From: an uncultured bacterium | GTDB lineage: Bacteria > Atribacterota > Atribacteria > Atribacterales > Caldatribacteriaceae | Length of the DNA stretch: 64,000 bases | Assembly (NCBI GenBank): GCA_937139415.1 | Contig: CAKZPS010000062.1 | Location: 81,409-145,408 of the forward strand | Reading direction: 5' to 3' | Shown here: positions 26,874 through 37,448 of the stretch, in pieces | Layout: each line of letters opens with the position of its first letter | How positions within the stretch are numbered: the first letter of the stretch is position 1 | The notes under the pieces: generated by a model | The model's database searches: none | What the model saw: only the letters and a program-made list of their open reading frames with translations | Told to the model about the DNA's origin: nothing | Program-made: the position numbers and the translations under genes

Positions 26874-27907
26874 AGCATAGCGCTGTAGTTCCCTCTTTTC
26901 GAGAGGATACCAATTTTGCTTATCTTGTAGGAAGGGTACGCGCCCTCGAAAGCGGTTTATTGACGCAGAAGATACTTGATAACCTTTTGCGAGCAGACGA
27001 TTTAGAACAAGCTCTACGAGTTATCGCTGAGGTTCCCTACTGGGGAACCGTTTTACCATCCTCGGTTCGGAGCTTGCAAGCCATCGATGAAGTTCTGGTC
27101 AATCATTATTGGGAGATCGTAGAAGATTTTCGGCAGTATAAGGTAGCCTTTCCTTTGGTAAACTTTTTTACCTTGGGTTTTGATTTTAGTTTTTTGAAAT
27201 TGGCTCTTAAGTATCATTTGGCGAAAAAGGATTTAGAAAAATCATATCCTACTACTTTGGAGAGTAAGAGAGTCCTTCGGTTTTTTTCCGGTGAGGGAGG
27301 GGAATTCCTGCCGCACCACTTTGAAATGGCCATTCGGGAAACATTGACCGTTTTCGAAACTCATGCTCATAACGTTCAGCTTCTTGAGCTTGTTTTGGAT
27401 CGCTTCTATTTGCAAGAAGTTTACCGGATAGCTACTACCCTTGAAAGTGAGCCGCTGAGGAATTGGCTCTTCGCTTTTGTGACCTTTGCGTATATAAAGG
27501 CGGCCTTGCGGGCAAGATGTCAAGGAAAAAAACCAGAAGTGATGCGTTTCATGTATTTTGCCAACCCTTTGATATCTCAGGAGAGTTTCTTGCGCTTCAT
27601 GGAGCTCCCAAGCGATAAAGTGTCCGAGCTCGTAGGGGATTTTGGTTTTGATTTTCTCTTCCCTCAAGGAGTGCCTTTTCGTGACGATTCGTATTATCTT
27701 GCTGAGGTGGAAAAGAACATCAACAACTATCTCATGCGTTTTGCTCGTTCCTTCCGCGCACCCGTTTTTGGACCGGAACCGGTATTCGGTTTTCTCTTTG
27801 CTAAAGGTGTGGATGTGAAGAACTTGCGCATCGTTTTGGAAGGAAAATATTTTGCTTTCCCGCAGGAAGAACTGCGGAATAAAATGCGGGAGTGTTACTA
27901 TGAGTGA
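26870..27907 (+). CDS. ntpC: V/A-type ATPase subunit C (d-subunit homologue)
   Basis: This 345-residue soluble helical subunit forms the funnel that connects the central shaft to the rotor ring. The family pattern is visible in FAYLVGRVRALESGLLTQ at the start, the repeated helical bundles, and FGPEPVFGFLFAKGVDVKNL followed by RIVLEGK near the end. Position between E and F fits the standard operon order. The 3' end overlaps ntpF by 8 bp. Confidence 0.93.
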   Translation: MKHSAVVPSFREDTNFAYLVGRVRALESGLLTQKILDNLLRADDLEQALRVIAEVPYWGTVLPSSVRSLQAIDEVLVNHYWEIVEDFRQYKVAFPLVNFFTLGFDFSFLKLALKYHLAKKDLEKSYPTTLESKRVLRFFSGEGGEFLPHHFEMAIRETLTVFETHAHNVQLLELVLDRFYLQEVYRIATTLESEPLRNWLFAFVTFAYIKAALRARCQGKKPEVMRFMYFANPLISQESFLRFMELPSDKVSELVGDFGFDFLFPQGVPFRDDSYYLAEVEKNINNYLMRFARSFRAPVFGPEPVFGFLFAKGVDVKNLRIVLEGKYFAFPQEELRNKMRECYYE

Positions 27908-28229
27908 GTTTCGTCTTGCTTTTGTAGGTGGAGAAGAGAATACGCTCTGTTTTCGAGGAATGGGTATTGATGTATTTGTCACTTATAACACTACTGAACT
28001 CTCTAAAATTATCCCCGTCCTTCGTCGAGGACAATATGCCATAGTGTTCACAGAATGGAAATTTTACGATGTTTTGAAGGACGCCTTTGAAGACCTTAGA
28101 TCTGAAGCTTTGCCGGTTATTTTAGGTATTCCTACCCGTTTTGCCGAGATGGGTAAAGGGACGGGTTTTATTCGCAAATTAGTAGAAGTTGCTATTGGAA
28201 GTCAGGTCTTGCTTCAGGGAGAGGAATGA
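27900..28229 (+). CDS. ntpF: V/A-type ATPase subunit F (central shaft)
   Basis: The 109-residue protein starts [20 protein letters not shown] and continues with [14 protein letters not shown] and [11 protein letters not shown], the Rossmann-like pattern of subunit F, which binds the central stalk with D. The ATG at 27900 is chosen because the longer frame from 27852 lies in ntpC. It overlaps both neighbours by a few bases. Confidence 0.92.
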   Translation: MSEFRLAFVGGEENTLCFRGMGIDVFVTYNTTELSKIIPVLRRGQYAIVFTEWKFYDVLKDAFEDLRSEALPVILGIPTRFAEMGKGTGFIRKLVEVAIGSQVLLQGEE

Positions 28230-30013
28230 TGGAGATGAGTGAGCAAAAAGGAACAGTATGGAGCGTTAACGGTCCGGTTGTAGTAGCGGTGAATCTCCAA
28301 GGAGCTAAAATGTATGACATGGTGAAAGTTGGAGAGAAAAAACTGGTTGGAGAAATCATCGGTATTCATGAAGACCGGGTGACTATTCAAGTGTATGAAG
28401 AGACTGCGGGAATCCGCCCCGGAGAACCTGTCGAATCGACTTTTGAGCCTTTGAGTGTGGAGTTGGGTCCGGGTTTAATAGGAAGCATCTTTGATGGAAC
28501 GCAACGACCCTTGGAAAAAGTCCGCGAGGGATTTGGTGACTTTATCGCGCGAGGCGTAGAGGCAGCTGCCCTCGATCGTGCCAAGAAGTGGGTGTTTCGT
28601 CCTCTCGTAAAAGCTGGAGAGACCGTAGAAGCAGGAGATATTTTAGGCGAGGTGCAAGAAACGAAGACCATTGTCCACAAAATCATGATTCCTCCAGGGG
28701 TAGCAGGGGTAGTGAAAGAAGTTCACGAAGGGTCTTTTACGGTAGAAGAAGTGGTTGCTGTGATTCATCAGGATGGGGTTGACCGTCCTCTTACTCTGAT
28801 GCAAAGGTGGCCGGTTCGTACTCCTCGTCCCTATCGGCAAAAGCTTAACCTCAACGAACCTCTCATTACCGGACAACGAGTTATTGACACCTTTTTCCCT
28901 ATCGCTAAGGGTGGGGTAGCGTGTATTCCCGGACCGTTTGGGAGTGGTAAAACGGTAGTACAGCACCAGTTATCAAAGTGGTCCGATGCGGATGTGATCG
29001 TATTTATCGGTTGTGGAGAGCGGGGAAATGAGATGACCGATGTATTAATGGAATTCCCCGAATTGATCGATCCTTACACCGGCGAACCGTTAATGCAACG
29101 AACGGTGCTCATTGCTAACACTTCCAACATGCCGGTTGCTGCTCGAGAAGCCTCGGTTTATACCGGTATCACCATTGCGGAATACTTTAGGGACATGGGT
29201 TATAAGGTTGCTTTGATGGCGGACTCCACATCTCGTTGGGCAGAAGCAATGCGAGAAATTTCTGGAAGATTAGAAGAGATGCCGGGTGACGAAGGATTCC
29301 CTGCGTATTTGGGGAGCCGAATTGCTAGTTTTTACGAGCGAGCTGGTAAAGTAAAATGCCTGGGACGCGATGATCGTGCAGGATCTCTCAGTGTTATCGG
29401 CGCGGTTTCCCCTCCGGGTGGTGACCTTTCTGAACCGGTAACCCAGAATACCCTCCGAGTAGTTCAGGTTTTTTGGGGTCTTGAAGATAAATTGGCTTAC
29501 AAGCGGCACTTTCCGGCTATTAACTGGTTGGTGAGTTACTCTTTGTACATCTCACATTTAGAAGAATTTTGGAAAAAAAATGTTGCCTCTGATTTTGTGG
29601 AGAATCGCACCTTGGCGATGAAGATTCTGCAGCAAGAGGCAGAATTAGAAGAGGTCGTAAGGCTTGTCGGTGTGGAATCTCTCTCTTCTCGTGACCGATT
29701 CATCCTGGAAATAGCTCGTTCCATCCGAGAAGATTTCCTGCAACAGAATGCTTTCCATGAACTTGATACTTTCACTTCTTTGCGGAAGCAATATCTTCTT
29801 TTGAAGGTCAGTCTCACCTATTACCATGAAGGTTTGAAAGCCTTAGAGAAGGGATTGCCTCTCAAGGAAGTGCTCCACATCCCGGCTCGAGAGCGGATTG
29901 CCCGGGCGAAATATATTCCTGAAGAGGAATTGGGAAAGATCGAACAACTTGCTCTTGATATTCAAGAGGAATTAGAGGCAAGACTGAAGGGTGAGGTCGA
30001 AAGCAATGTATAA
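28226..30013 (+). CDS. ntpA: V/A-type ATPase catalytic subunit A
   Basis: The 595-residue catalytic subunit carries Walker [15 protein letters not shown] (about residue 233), the catalytic-Glu region [13 protein letters not shown], and [19 protein letters not shown]. The A-type bulge domain lies between the N-terminal barrel and the nucleotide-binding domain (about residues 120-190), which sets it apart from F-type beta. It hydrolyses or makes ATP in alternation with subunit B. ATG 28226 overlaps the ntpF stop; ATG 28229 and 28235 are alternatives. Confidence 0.98.
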   Translation: MMEMSEQKGTVWSVNGPVVVAVNLQGAKMYDMVKVGEKKLVGEIIGIHEDRVTIQVYEETAGIRPGEPVESTFEPLSVELGPGLIGSIFDGTQRPLEKVREGFGDFIARGVEAAALDRAKKWVFRPLVKAGETVEAGDILGEVQETKTIVHKIMIPPGVAGVVKEVHEGSFTVEEVVAVIHQDGVDRPLTLMQRWPVRTPRPYRQKLNLNEPLITGQRVIDTFFPIAKGGVACIPGPFGSGKTVVQHQLSKWSDADVIVFIGCGERGNEMTDVLMEFPELIDPYTGEPLMQRTVLIANTSNMPVAAREASVYTGITIAEYFRDMGYKVALMADSTSRWAEAMREISGRLEEMPGDEGFPAYLGSRIASFYERAGKVKCLGRDDRAGSLSVIGAVSPPGGDLSEPVTQNTLRVVQVFWGLEDKLAYKRHFPAINWLVSYSLYISHLEEFWKKNVASDFVENRTLAMKILQQEAELEEVVRLVGVESLSSRDRFILEIARSIREDFLQQNAFHELDTFTSLRKQYLLLKVSLTYYHEGLKALEKGLPLKEVLHIPARERIARAKYIPEEELGKIEQLALDIQEELEARLKGEVESNV

Positions 30014-31415
30014 AGAGTTTGTGACCATTTCAGAGATTGCAGGGCCGCTTTTGGCAGTTGAACAAGTGGAAGATGCTCGCTACATGGAAATCGTCGAAAT
30101 TAAGCTACAAGATGGTGCGACCCGTCGTGGTCAAGTGTTAATGACTAGTAAAGGGAAGGCTTTGGTGCAGGTTTTCGAAGGAACAGAAGGGATCGGAATC
30201 GGGCAGAGTAGTGTTCGATTCTTGGGTCGGGTTATGGAGCTCTCCGTAGCACCGGACATTCTGGGACGCATCTTCAATGGATCGGGAATTCCTATTGATG
30301 GTGGACCGGAGATTGTCCCTGATGCTCGTTTGGATATTAATGGAAATCCTATTAACCCTGTAGCGCGTGATTACCCTACCGACTTTATCCAAACCGGTGT
30401 TTCGGCTATCGATGGTCTCAATACCTTGGTGAGAGGTCAGAAGCTTCCCATTTTTTCCGGTTCAGGTCTTCCCCATGCCCGTCTTGCTGCGCAAATTGCT
30501 CGTCAGGCTAAGGTGTTGGGAGAGGAAGAAAAATTTGCCGTGGTATTTGGGGCTTTGGGTATCACTTTTGAAGAAGCAAACTATTTTATTTCTGAATTGC
30601 GAACTACAGGGGCTATTGAGCGTTCGGTGCTTTTCATTAATTTGGCCAACGACCCAGCCGTAGAACGCATCATTACTCCACGCATGGCGCTCACCGCGGC
30701 GGAATTTTTGGCCTTTGAGATGGACATGCAAGTTTTGGTCATTCTCACCGACATGACGAACTATTGTGAAGCTCTTCGAGAAATCTCTGCTGCTCGGCGA
30801 GAAGTTCCCGGACGAAGGGGGTACCCGGGGTATCTCTACACCGACTTGGCAACCATGTACGAACGAGCAGGGAGAATCCGGGGCAAAAAGGGGTCTATTA
30901 CTCAAATCCCTATTCTCACTATGCCCGAGGATGATAAAACCCATCCTATTCCTGACTTGACTGGATACATTACTGAAGGGCAGATCATTCTCAGTCGTCA
31001 ACTCCATCGCAAAGGTATCTATCCACCCATCGATGTATTACCTTCGCTCTCCCGTCTACGGGATAAAGGTATTGGCAAGGGGAAAACGAGAGAGGACCAC
31101 TCCGATGTGGCCAATCAGCTTTTTGCTGCTTATGCGCGGGGGCGTGAAGCAATAGAGCTTGCTACCATTTTGGGAGAGGCCTCTTTGACTGAGCTCGATC
31201 GATTGTACATGAAGTTCTCCGAAAAATTTGAAGAGAGATTTGTCCAGCAGGGTGAGTATGAAGATCGGAGTATTGATGAAACCCTCAATATCGGTTGGGA
31301 TCTCTTGCGAATGTTGCCTCGTGAAGAGCTCAAGAGGATTCGCGATGCTTATCTCACCCAATTTTATGATCGGAAGACCATAGAAGGTGTGGTGGGAGGG
31401 ACTCATGAGGCTTAA
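30006..31415 (+). CDS. ntpB: V/A-type ATPase regulatory subunit B
   Basis: This 469-residue non-catalytic subunit alternates with A in the ATPase head. It lacks a Walker A motif at the usual site ([17 protein letters not shown]) but has the family's [20 protein letters not shown] and [20 protein letters not shown] segments. The ATG at 30006 overlaps the ntpA stop by 8 bp; the frame upstream of it is within ntpA. Confidence 0.97.
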   Translation: MYKEFVTISEIAGPLLAVEQVEDARYMEIVEIKLQDGATRRGQVLMTSKGKALVQVFEGTEGIGIGQSSVRFLGRVMELSVAPDILGRIFNGSGIPIDGGPEIVPDARLDINGNPINPVARDYPTDFIQTGVSAIDGLNTLVRGQKLPIFSGSGLPHARLAAQIARQAKVLGEEEKFAVVFGALGITFEEANYFISELRTTGAIERSVLFINLANDPAVERIITPRMALTAAEFLAFEMDMQVLVILTDMTNYCEALREISAARREVPGRRGYPGYLYTDLATMYERAGRIRGKKGSITQIPILTMPEDDKTHPIPDLTGYITEGQIILSRQLHRKGIYPPIDVLPSLSRLRDKGIGKGKTREDHSDVANQLFAAYARGREAIELATILGEASLTELDRLYMKFSEKFEERFVQQGEYEDRSIDETLNIGWDLLRMLPREELKRIRDAYLTQFYDRKTIEGVVGGTHEA

Positions 31416-32019
31416 CGTTAACCCGAATCGCATGGAGTTGATGAAGCTCAAGAATCGCCTGGCGGTAGCGCGGAGGGGCCACAAACTCCTCAAAGATAAG
31501 TTGGATGCCCTCATTCAGGATTTTGTACGGGTAGTCCGAGAAAATGCTCATCTCCGCCAGCAAATTGAGCGTGAGGTAGTGCGTGCCTTTGAAGCGCAAA
31601 ATAAAGCTGCATTAATGCTTTCGGAAGAAGACAAAGATTTAATCACTGTCTTTTCCCAGCAGAAATTGGTTTTAGAGGTGACTACAAGACGTATTACCGG
31701 GGTAAGGATTCCTCATTTTGAAGTGAAAGTTGAAGGGAATCCATACACCTATAGCTTAGTCACTACCCCTGCAGAGATCGACGCTGCTTTTGGATCTTTT
31801 TTCCATGTTTTATCGCTGTTGGTAAAATTGGCTGAGGCAGAAAAAACCATCGAACTCTTGGCGGTGGAGATTGAGAAAACCCGCCGCCGGGTGAATGCCT
31901 TGGAATACGTTCTCATCCCCAGCCTTGAAGAGACTATTAAGTACATCAATCTCAAACTGGATGAATTAGCCCGATCGGCCATAGTAAGCATTATGCGTAT
32001 CAAGGGGTCTCTGAAGTGA
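31405..32019 (+). CDS. ntpD: V/A-type ATPase subunit D (central shaft)
   Basis: This 204-residue protein starts [20 protein letters not shown], the typical subunit D opening, and ends with the second long helix ([20 protein letters not shown]). Together the helices form the antiparallel coiled-coil rotor shaft inside the A3B3 head. The start at 31405 overlaps ntpB by 11 bp. It is the last ATPase subunit gene; a phosphoesterase gene starts one base after its stop. Confidence 0.96.
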   Translation: MRLNVNPNRMELMKLKNRLAVARRGHKLLKDKLDALIQDFVRVVRENAHLRQQIEREVVRAFEAQNKAALMLSEEDKDLITVFSQQKLVLEVTTRRITGVRIPHFEVKVEGNPYTYSLVTTPAEIDAAFGSFFHVLSLLVKLAEAEKTIELLAVEIEKTRRRVNALEYVLIPSLEETIKYINLKLDELARSAIVSIMRIKGSLK

Positions 32020-32020
32020 T

Positions 32021-32746
32021 TTGAAAATTGCCATTCTCTCCGATATCCATGGAAATTTCGACGCCTTATCGAGTGTTGTTCCCTATCTCGAGGTGGATGA
32101 AATTGTAGTTTTGGGGGATATGATCGGATACGGGGCACAACCCGAAGAATGTGTACAATGGGTCGTATGCCACAGGGGGAAGGCAGTTTTAGGTAATCAT
32201 GAAGCCGCCTTTTTAGGCGTTTTTCCTCTTTCGTGGTTTAACCCTCAGGCAGCGCAGGCTTTGCTCTGGACGAAAGAACGCTTGAGTATTTCAAGTGTAG
32301 CTTTTTTACGTTCCTTACCTCAACAATTCGGTCATCATGGGGCTTTTTGGGTGCATGGCAGTTTACGAGACCCGGTGGGAGAGTACGTTTACGACCTTAC
32401 CACCGCAAAGACCATCTTTGAGCAGTTTTCCTTTTCGCTCTGCTTTTTTGGGCATACCCATTTAGCGGAAGCATATGTTTACTCAGAATATGGCGAAGTG
32501 AAAAGAATTTCTTTCCTCGCAGGGGGAAGACTCGATTTTTCGTCTTCTTGTAGGTACCTCATCAACTGTGGAAGTGTCGGACAACCCCGCGATGGTAATC
32601 CGCAGGCGAGTTTCGGTCTTTATGATACTCAAGGACAATGTCTTGAGATCAAGCGTATAGACTATCCTGTAGAGAAAGCAGCGGAAAAGATTTTGCATGT
32701 CGGTCTACCCGAATACCTTGCATATCGCTTATTGTTTGGTCAGTAA
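32021..32746 (+). CDS. calcineurin-like metallophosphoesterase
   Basis: The 241-residue protein has all the two-metal motifs of the family: ILSDIHGNFDAL, VLGDMIGYGAQP, LGNHEAA and FGHTHLAE. The GYG after GDxx and the INCGSVGQPRDGNPQ segment place it with bacterial single-domain phosphodiesterase-like enzymes (YfcE/MJ0936-like). Substrate unknown. It starts with TTG one base after ntpD, so it is co-transcribed with the ATPase. Confidence 0.9.
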   Translation: MKIAILSDIHGNFDALSSVVPYLEVDEIVVLGDMIGYGAQPEECVQWVVCHRGKAVLGNHEAAFLGVFPLSWFNPQAAQALLWTKERLSISSVAFLRSLPQQFGHHGAFWVHGSLRDPVGEYVYDLTTAKTIFEQFSFSLCFFGHTHLAEAYVYSEYGEVKRISFLAGGRLDFSSSCRYLINCGSVGQPRDGNPQASFGLYDTQGQCLEIKRIDYPVEKAAEKILHVGLPEYLAYRLLFGQ

Positions 32747-32775
32747 TTGACAAGTCGGTAAGGGAGTGTTACTTT
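32747..32775 (+). promoter_or_regulatory. candidate promoter of the liv operon
   Basis: TTGACA (32747-32752) overlaps the end of the phosphoesterase gene and is 17 bp from the weaker TACTTT (32770-32775). It lies 33 bp before the livJ start. Confidence 0.5.
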
Positions 32776-32807
32776 TACTCCAAGAATGGAGAAAGGGGGA
32801 ATGCTTT

Positions 32808-33929
32808 TTGAAACCAATAGTGAAGTGGTTAGTGGTAACGGTTTTGGTTCTTGAAGTAGGAGTCGTCGGAGCGCAAGAGGTCATCCGCATTGGGGCGAAT
32901 TTGGAAATGACGGGAGCAGTGGCAGCCTATGGGCAGATGATTTGGGAGGGAGTCAATTTAGTTCGAGAAATCGTGGGTGACGAGGTAGATGGAAAAAAGA
33001 TTGAGCTCGTCTTGGTGGATAATAAGAGTGACAAAGTAGAATCAGCGAATGCTGCAACTCGTCTCATTGATAAGGAGAAAGTTGTAGCAATGCTTGGACC
33101 GGCTATTAGCGGAAGTATGTTGGCAGTAGGGCCGGTTTGCGAGGAAAAACAGATCCCGGTGATTTCTGCGACCGCTACCAATCCTTTAGTTACCCAAGGG
33201 AAAAAATTTGTTTTTCGAGCCTGCTTCCTTGATCCGTATCAGGCTGCTGCAGCAGCACAGTTTGCTCGTGAAGATCTCAAGGCGAATACTGCCGCAATTC
33301 TCTCCGACATTGCTCAAGATTACTGCGTTGCTTTGGGGAATTTCTTTAAGGAGGAATTCACGAAGCGTGGTGGGAGTATCATTGTAGAACAAAACTGTAA
33401 AACTGGTGATCAAGACTTTTCGGCCCAACTCACCACGATTATTAATGCTAATCCCGATATTCTCTATGTGCCGAACTACTACACTGAAATTGCTTTGATT
33501 ACTCGTCAAGCAAGAGATCTGGGATTTGAGGGGATCATTCTTTCTGCCGATGGTGCTGATGCACCAGAGTTATTCAGTGTCGGCGGGGATGCAGTGGAAG
33601 GGCTCTATCACACCGCTATTTGGGATGCAACGAAGGGTCTTAACGAAGTTGGTCAGAAATATATCGATCTCTATAAAGAGAAGTACGGTAAGGATCCCAA
33701 CATGTTTGGAGCCTTAGGAGCAGATGCGTATCTCATTCTGGTCAACGCTATTCGGCAGGCTGGCTCTCTTGATCCGTCCCGAATTCGTGACTTCATAGAA
33801 GATACTGCTGACCTCGATGTCGTGACGGGGAAGGTTACCATTGAAAACGGTGATGCAATAAAGCCGGTAGTAGTACGGAAAGTGGAAGGTGGAAAGTTCC
33901 AATTTGTAAAGACGGTTGTCGTAGAATAA
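32808..33929 (+). CDS. livJ: branched-chain amino acid ABC transporter substrate-binding protein
   Basis: The 373-residue exported binding protein belongs to the Peripla_BP_6 (LivJ) family: RIGANLEMTGAVAAYGQMIW, LVLVDNKSDKVESANAATRL, VVAMLGPAISGSMLAVGPV. The TTG at 32808 is the best start because AAAGGGGGA lies seven bases upstream and it is followed by a classic signal peptide (KPIVKWLVVTVLVLEVGVVG then AQ). An upstream ATG at 32766 would add 14 residues before the signal. It heads livJHMGF; other amino acids or amides are possible ligands. Confidence 0.93.
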   Translation: MKPIVKWLVVTVLVLEVGVVGAQEVIRIGANLEMTGAVAAYGQMIWEGVNLVREIVGDEVDGKKIELVLVDNKSDKVESANAATRLIDKEKVVAMLGPAISGSMLAVGPVCEEKQIPVISATATNPLVTQGKKFVFRACFLDPYQAAAAAQFAREDLKANTAAILSDIAQDYCVALGNFFKEEFTKRGGSIIVEQNCKTGDQDFSAQLTTIINANPDILYVPNYYTEIALITRQARDLGFEGIILSADGADAPELFSVGGDAVEGLYHTAIWDATKGLNEVGQKYIDLYKEKYGKDPNMFGALGADAYLILVNAIRQAGSLDPSRIRDFIEDTADLDVVTGKVTIENGDAIKPVVVRKVEGGKFQFVKTVVVE

Positions 33930-33940
33930 GATAATACCAT

Positions 33941-33964
33941 CCCTGCGGGGCATTCCCCGCAGGG
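33941..33964 (+). terminator. intercistronic hairpin between livJ and livH
   Basis: CCCTGCGGGG and CCCCGCAGGG form a perfect 10-bp GC-rich stem with a CATT loop. There is no T tract, so it more likely protects the livJ message end than terminates transcription. Confidence 0.7.
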
Positions 33965-33980
33965 AGAAACGAGAAAAGGA

Positions 33981-34874
33981 ATGACTTGGACGACCTTTTT
34001 CCAACAGTTGATGAATGGTGTTTCGGTGGGTAGTTTATACGCTCTCTTAGCCATTGGATATACCTTAGTATATGGCATTTTGGGTCTCATTAACTTTGCC
34101 CATAGTGATGTTTTTATGTTGGGAACTTATTTCGCCTTTTTCATGATTGGTATTTTTTTGCTCCCTTGGTGGATTTCAGTGCTCATTGGAGTAGGATTAT
34201 GTGCTCTTGTCGGGGTCACGATTGAGCGAGTAGCGTATCGTCCCCTTCGCAACGCCCCTCGTATTTCTGCCCTGATTACCGCAGTAGGGGTCTCCTTCTT
34301 TATCGAAAACTTGGGGTTAGTGACAGTAGGAGCGCGTCCTAAGGGGTTTCCTCGTCCGGAACTTATGAAAAATGTGTATTTCATTGCGGGAGCACGTATT
34401 CAAGGTGTGACTTTCTGGGTACCGCTCATCAGCATTGCGGTGCTTCTCGTTTTGTTCTACCTCGTGTATCGCACGAAGCTGGGTATGGCTATGCGGGCGG
34501 TTTCCAAGGATATGGAGACAACGAGACTCATGGGGGTCAATGTAGATAGGGTGATTCTCTACGCCTTTGCTTTGGGATCGGCGTTGGCCGGAATTGGAGG
34601 AGTATTATGGGCGTGTAAATATCCCCAAATCAACCCTCTCATGGGTATTTTTCCTGGGTGGAAGGCTTTTACTGCAGCAGTAGTAGGAGGCATTGGCAAT
34701 GTAGTTGGGGCTATGATTGGAGGGTTTATCATCGGTTTGGCCGAAATTATGATTGTAGCGTTTTTCCCGAACCTCACTGGGTATCGAGATGCTTTTGTTT
34801 TTGCGCTACTCATTATCTTTCTTTTGGTAAAACCCAGTGGAATCATGGGGGAAACCCTCAAGGAGAAAGTATAG
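33981..34874 (+). CDS. livH: branched-chain amino acid ABC transporter permease LivH
   Basis: A 297-residue permease with about eight membrane helices. The LivH pattern is clear: FFQQLMNGVSVGSLYALLAI, YGILGLINFAHSDVFMLG, and the cytoplasmic EAA-like loop AMRAVSKDMETTRLMGVNVD. It pairs with LivM to form the membrane channel. AAAAGGA precedes the ATG. Confidence 0.96.
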   Translation: MTWTTFFQQLMNGVSVGSLYALLAIGYTLVYGILGLINFAHSDVFMLGTYFAFFMIGIFLLPWWISVLIGVGLCALVGVTIERVAYRPLRNAPRISALITAVGVSFFIENLGLVTVGARPKGFPRPELMKNVYFIAGARIQGVTFWVPLISIAVLLVLFYLVYRTKLGMAMRAVSKDMETTRLMGVNVDRVILYAFALGSALAGIGGVLWACKYPQINPLMGIFPGWKAFTAAVVGGIGNVVGAMIGGFIIGLAEIMIVAFFPNLTGYRDAFVFALLIIFLLVKPSGIMGETLKEKV

Positions 34875-34877
34875 ACA

Positions 34878-35948
34878 ATGTTTACTCGAGAGACGCGAGA
34901 GCTTCTTTTCACCTTTGTCCTCTTCGTTCTTTTGATGGTTGGTGTATGGTTAGCTCAACGGTATCTCAATGCCTATTTGGTCAGGATTTTTAACACGGCG
35001 TGTATCTATGTTATTGCTGCAGTTGCTTATAATCTCGTGAATGGTATTACCGGTCAATTCTCTTTGGGTCCCAATGGCTTTATGGCCATCGGTGGATACA
35101 CTGTAGCTTTACTCATGCTTCCGGTAGTACAAAAGCAGGAGGTTTACTTCCTCCAACCACTCATTTGGCCTTTCAATTCCTTTAGTTTTCCTCCCGCTCT
35201 TTTCATTTTCGCTTTACTCCTCGGCGGGCTTCTTGCCGCAGGTGGGGCAATTTTAATCGGTTTTCCCACCCTGCGTTTGCGAGGAGACTATTTAGCCATT
35301 GCTACTTTCGGTTTTGGTGAGATTATCATCGTTTTAGCCAATAATCTTATCCCTCTCACCAATGGTGCTTTGGGAATTAAAGGAATACCGGAGTATACTA
35401 ACCTCTGGTGGACGGTGAATTGGGCATTTTGGACGGTGTTTCTGGTGAAGAACTTGGTGAACTCGAGTTTTGGGAGAGCTTTAAAAGCAATTCGGGAAGA
35501 TGAAGTTGCTGCGGAAGCGATGGGTATTAATCTCTTTCGTCACAAACTTTTGGCTTTTGCCTTGAGTGCCTTTTTTGCCGGGGTTGCAGGAGGGTTGTTT
35601 GTGACCCTCATTAGTACTATTTCTCCTACGCTTTTTACCTTTTCCATGACCTTTAATTTACTCATTATTATTGTGTTAGGAGGATTGGGAAGCATTACTG
35701 GTTCTACCATCACGGCCGTTCTCTTTGCTTTTCTCCAAGAACTTTTGCGGGAGGTAGAAGCACCTCATGTCATCGGTTCTTGGACCTTTCCGGGCATTCC
35801 AGGGATGAGAATGGTGGTGTTTTCAGCGATACTGGTGATTTTAATGATTTTTTATCGTCGAGGACTTTTTGGTCGTCAGGAATTATCTTGGCAGCATGTT
35901 TCTCGAATACTGTGGTGGGGGAAAAGAGCTCATGGTGGACAATCATGA
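34878..35948 (+). CDS. livM: branched-chain amino acid ABC transporter permease LivM
   Basis: The second permease (356 residues) has the LivM signatures NLVNGITGQFSLGPNGFMAI, LRLRGDYLAIATFGFGEII and the loop RALKAIREDEVAAEAMGINL. It starts three bases after the livH stop, and its own 3' end overlaps livG by 17 bp. Confidence 0.96.
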   Translation: MFTRETRELLFTFVLFVLLMVGVWLAQRYLNAYLVRIFNTACIYVIAAVAYNLVNGITGQFSLGPNGFMAIGGYTVALLMLPVVQKQEVYFLQPLIWPFNSFSFPPALFIFALLLGGLLAAGGAILIGFPTLRLRGDYLAIATFGFGEIIIVLANNLIPLTNGALGIKGIPEYTNLWWTVNWAFWTVFLVKNLVNSSFGRALKAIREDEVAAEAMGINLFRHKLLAFALSAFFAGVAGGLFVTLISTISPTLFTFSMTFNLLIIIVLGGLGSITGSTITAVLFAFLQELLREVEAPHVIGSWTFPGIPGMRMVVFSAILVILMIFYRRGLFGRQELSWQHVSRILWWGKRAHGGQS

Positions 35949-36714
35949 GAGGATTCTACATCTTGAAAACTTAACTATTGCCTTCGGGGGACTTTTGGCA
36001 GTCAATGACTTTTCTTTAACGATATACCGGGGAGATTTAGTGGGTCTCATCGGACCGAACGGTGCAGGGAAGACTACAGTGTTTAATCTGGTAAGCGGAC
36101 AATATATCCCAACGAGAGGAAAGGTATGGTTCGATGGTCGGGAGATTACCGGTCTTTCACCGGATCGAATTACTGCTTTAGGAATAGCCCGTACCTTTCA
36201 GAACATCAGGTTATTTGGGGACTTGAGTGCTTTGGAAAACGTTTTGGTTTCTTTTCATGTGAGAACCAGTTATTCTTTTCTATCCCCCATGTTTTGCTTC
36301 CCTCGTTCCAGGAAAGAAGAGCGACGTATTCGAGAAGAAGCGTATTCACTGTTAGAGGCGGTAGGCTTAGGTAACTTCGCTCGTGAAAAAGCCTCTTCTC
36401 TACCCTATGGACAACAGAGGCGCTTGGAAATTGCTCGCGCTTTGGCGACTCACCCTCGACTTTTGCTTTTAGACGAACCTGCTGCTGGCATGAACCCTCA
36501 AGAGACACGAGAACTTATGGAGTTTATCCAACGCATTCGTCGGGATTTTGAATTAACGATTTTTCTGATCGAACACGACATGAAAGTAGTCATGGGTATT
36601 TGCGAGCGTGTGGCGGTAATGGATTTCGGAATTAAGATTGCCGAGGGTACTCCTTCAGAAATTAGGAATAATCCCAGAGTTATTGAGGCCTATTTGGGGG
36701 CAGAGGCACAATGA
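35932..36714 (+). CDS. livG: branched-chain amino acid ABC transporter ATP-binding protein LivG
   Basis: This 260-residue ATPase has Walker A GPNGAGKTTVFNL, signature SLPYGQQRRLEIARAL and Walker B LLLLDEPAAGMNPQE. The extended loop after the Q-loop (ARTFQNIRLFGDLSALENVL) and the LIEHDMKVVM segment are typical of LivG. The ATG at 35932 inside livM is preferred over 35869. Confidence 0.96.
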   Translation: MVDNHERILHLENLTIAFGGLLAVNDFSLTIYRGDLVGLIGPNGAGKTTVFNLVSGQYIPTRGKVWFDGREITGLSPDRITALGIARTFQNIRLFGDLSALENVLVSFHVRTSYSFLSPMFCFPRSRKEERRIREEAYSLLEAVGLGNFAREKASSLPYGQQRRLEIARALATHPRLLLLDEPAAGMNPQETRELMEFIQRIRRDFELTIFLIEHDMKVVMGICERVAVMDFGIKIAEGTPSEIRNNPRVIEAYLGAEAQ

Positions 36715-37436
36715 AGGAAAACACTACCATCTTAAGGGTGGAGAATTTGCATGTCTTCTATGGTGGAATTCATGCTCTCAAGGGAATTTCCCTTGAAGTT
36801 CAAGCGGGCAAAATCGTTGCTCTCATCGGTGCTAACGGTGCGGGGAAAAGTACTGCTTTGCGGACCATTTCTGGTTTGGTGCGTCCGCGTGAAGGAATGG
36901 TACGCTTTTTAGATCAGGATATTACCGGGGAGGCTTCCCATCGAGTGGTTGAGCTCGGTGTGGTTATGGTTCCCGAAGGAAGGAAAATTTTTCCCAATCT
37001 TACCGTCATGGAGAATCTCTTTTTAGGTGGGTACACTCGGCGAGATCTCGAAGGGATAAAGAAAGATTTAGAGTGGATCTTTACTCTTTTTCCTCGTCTC
37101 CAGGAACGGACTTGGCAGAAAGGGGGAACCTTAAGTGGTGGAGAACAGCAAATGTTAGCAGTTGCACGAGCTTTAATGTCTCGTCCGCGTCTTCTCATGA
37201 TGGATGAACCATCGTTAGGCTTGGCACCGCTTCTCGTCAGAGAGATTTTCCATATCATTGAAGCTTTAAACCAGCAAGGAGTGACCATTTTACTCATTGA
37301 ACAAAACGCGAAAGCGGCATTGGAAGTAGCTCACTATGGTTATGTGCTGGAAACGGGGAAGATTGCCCTCCAAGGAGAAGGGAAGCAACTTCTTTCCGAT
37401 GAACGGGTGAGGAAAGCGTATTTGGGTGAGGATTGA
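36711..37436 (+). CDS. livF: branched-chain amino acid ABC transporter ATP-binding protein LivF
   Basis: The partner ATPase (241 residues) has Walker A GANGAGKSTALRT, MVPEGRKIFPNLTVMENL, signature LSGGEQQMLAVARAL and Walker B LLMMDEPSLGLAPL. VTILLIEQNAKAALEVA is the LivF form of the H-loop region. It overlaps livG by 4 bp (ATGA) and ends the operon, only 12 bp from a convergent gene; I see no obvious terminator between them. Confidence 0.96.
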   Translation: MKENTTILRVENLHVFYGGIHALKGISLEVQAGKIVALIGANGAGKSTALRTISGLVRPREGMVRFLDQDITGEASHRVVELGVVMVPEGRKIFPNLTVMENLFLGGYTRRDLEGIKKDLEWIFTLFPRLQERTWQKGGTLSGGEQQMLAVARALMSRPRLLMMDEPSLGLAPLLVREIFHIIEALNQQGVTILLIEQNAKAALEVAHYGYVLETGKIALQGEGKQLLSDERVRKAYLGED

Positions 37437-37448
37437 TGAATTTACTCG

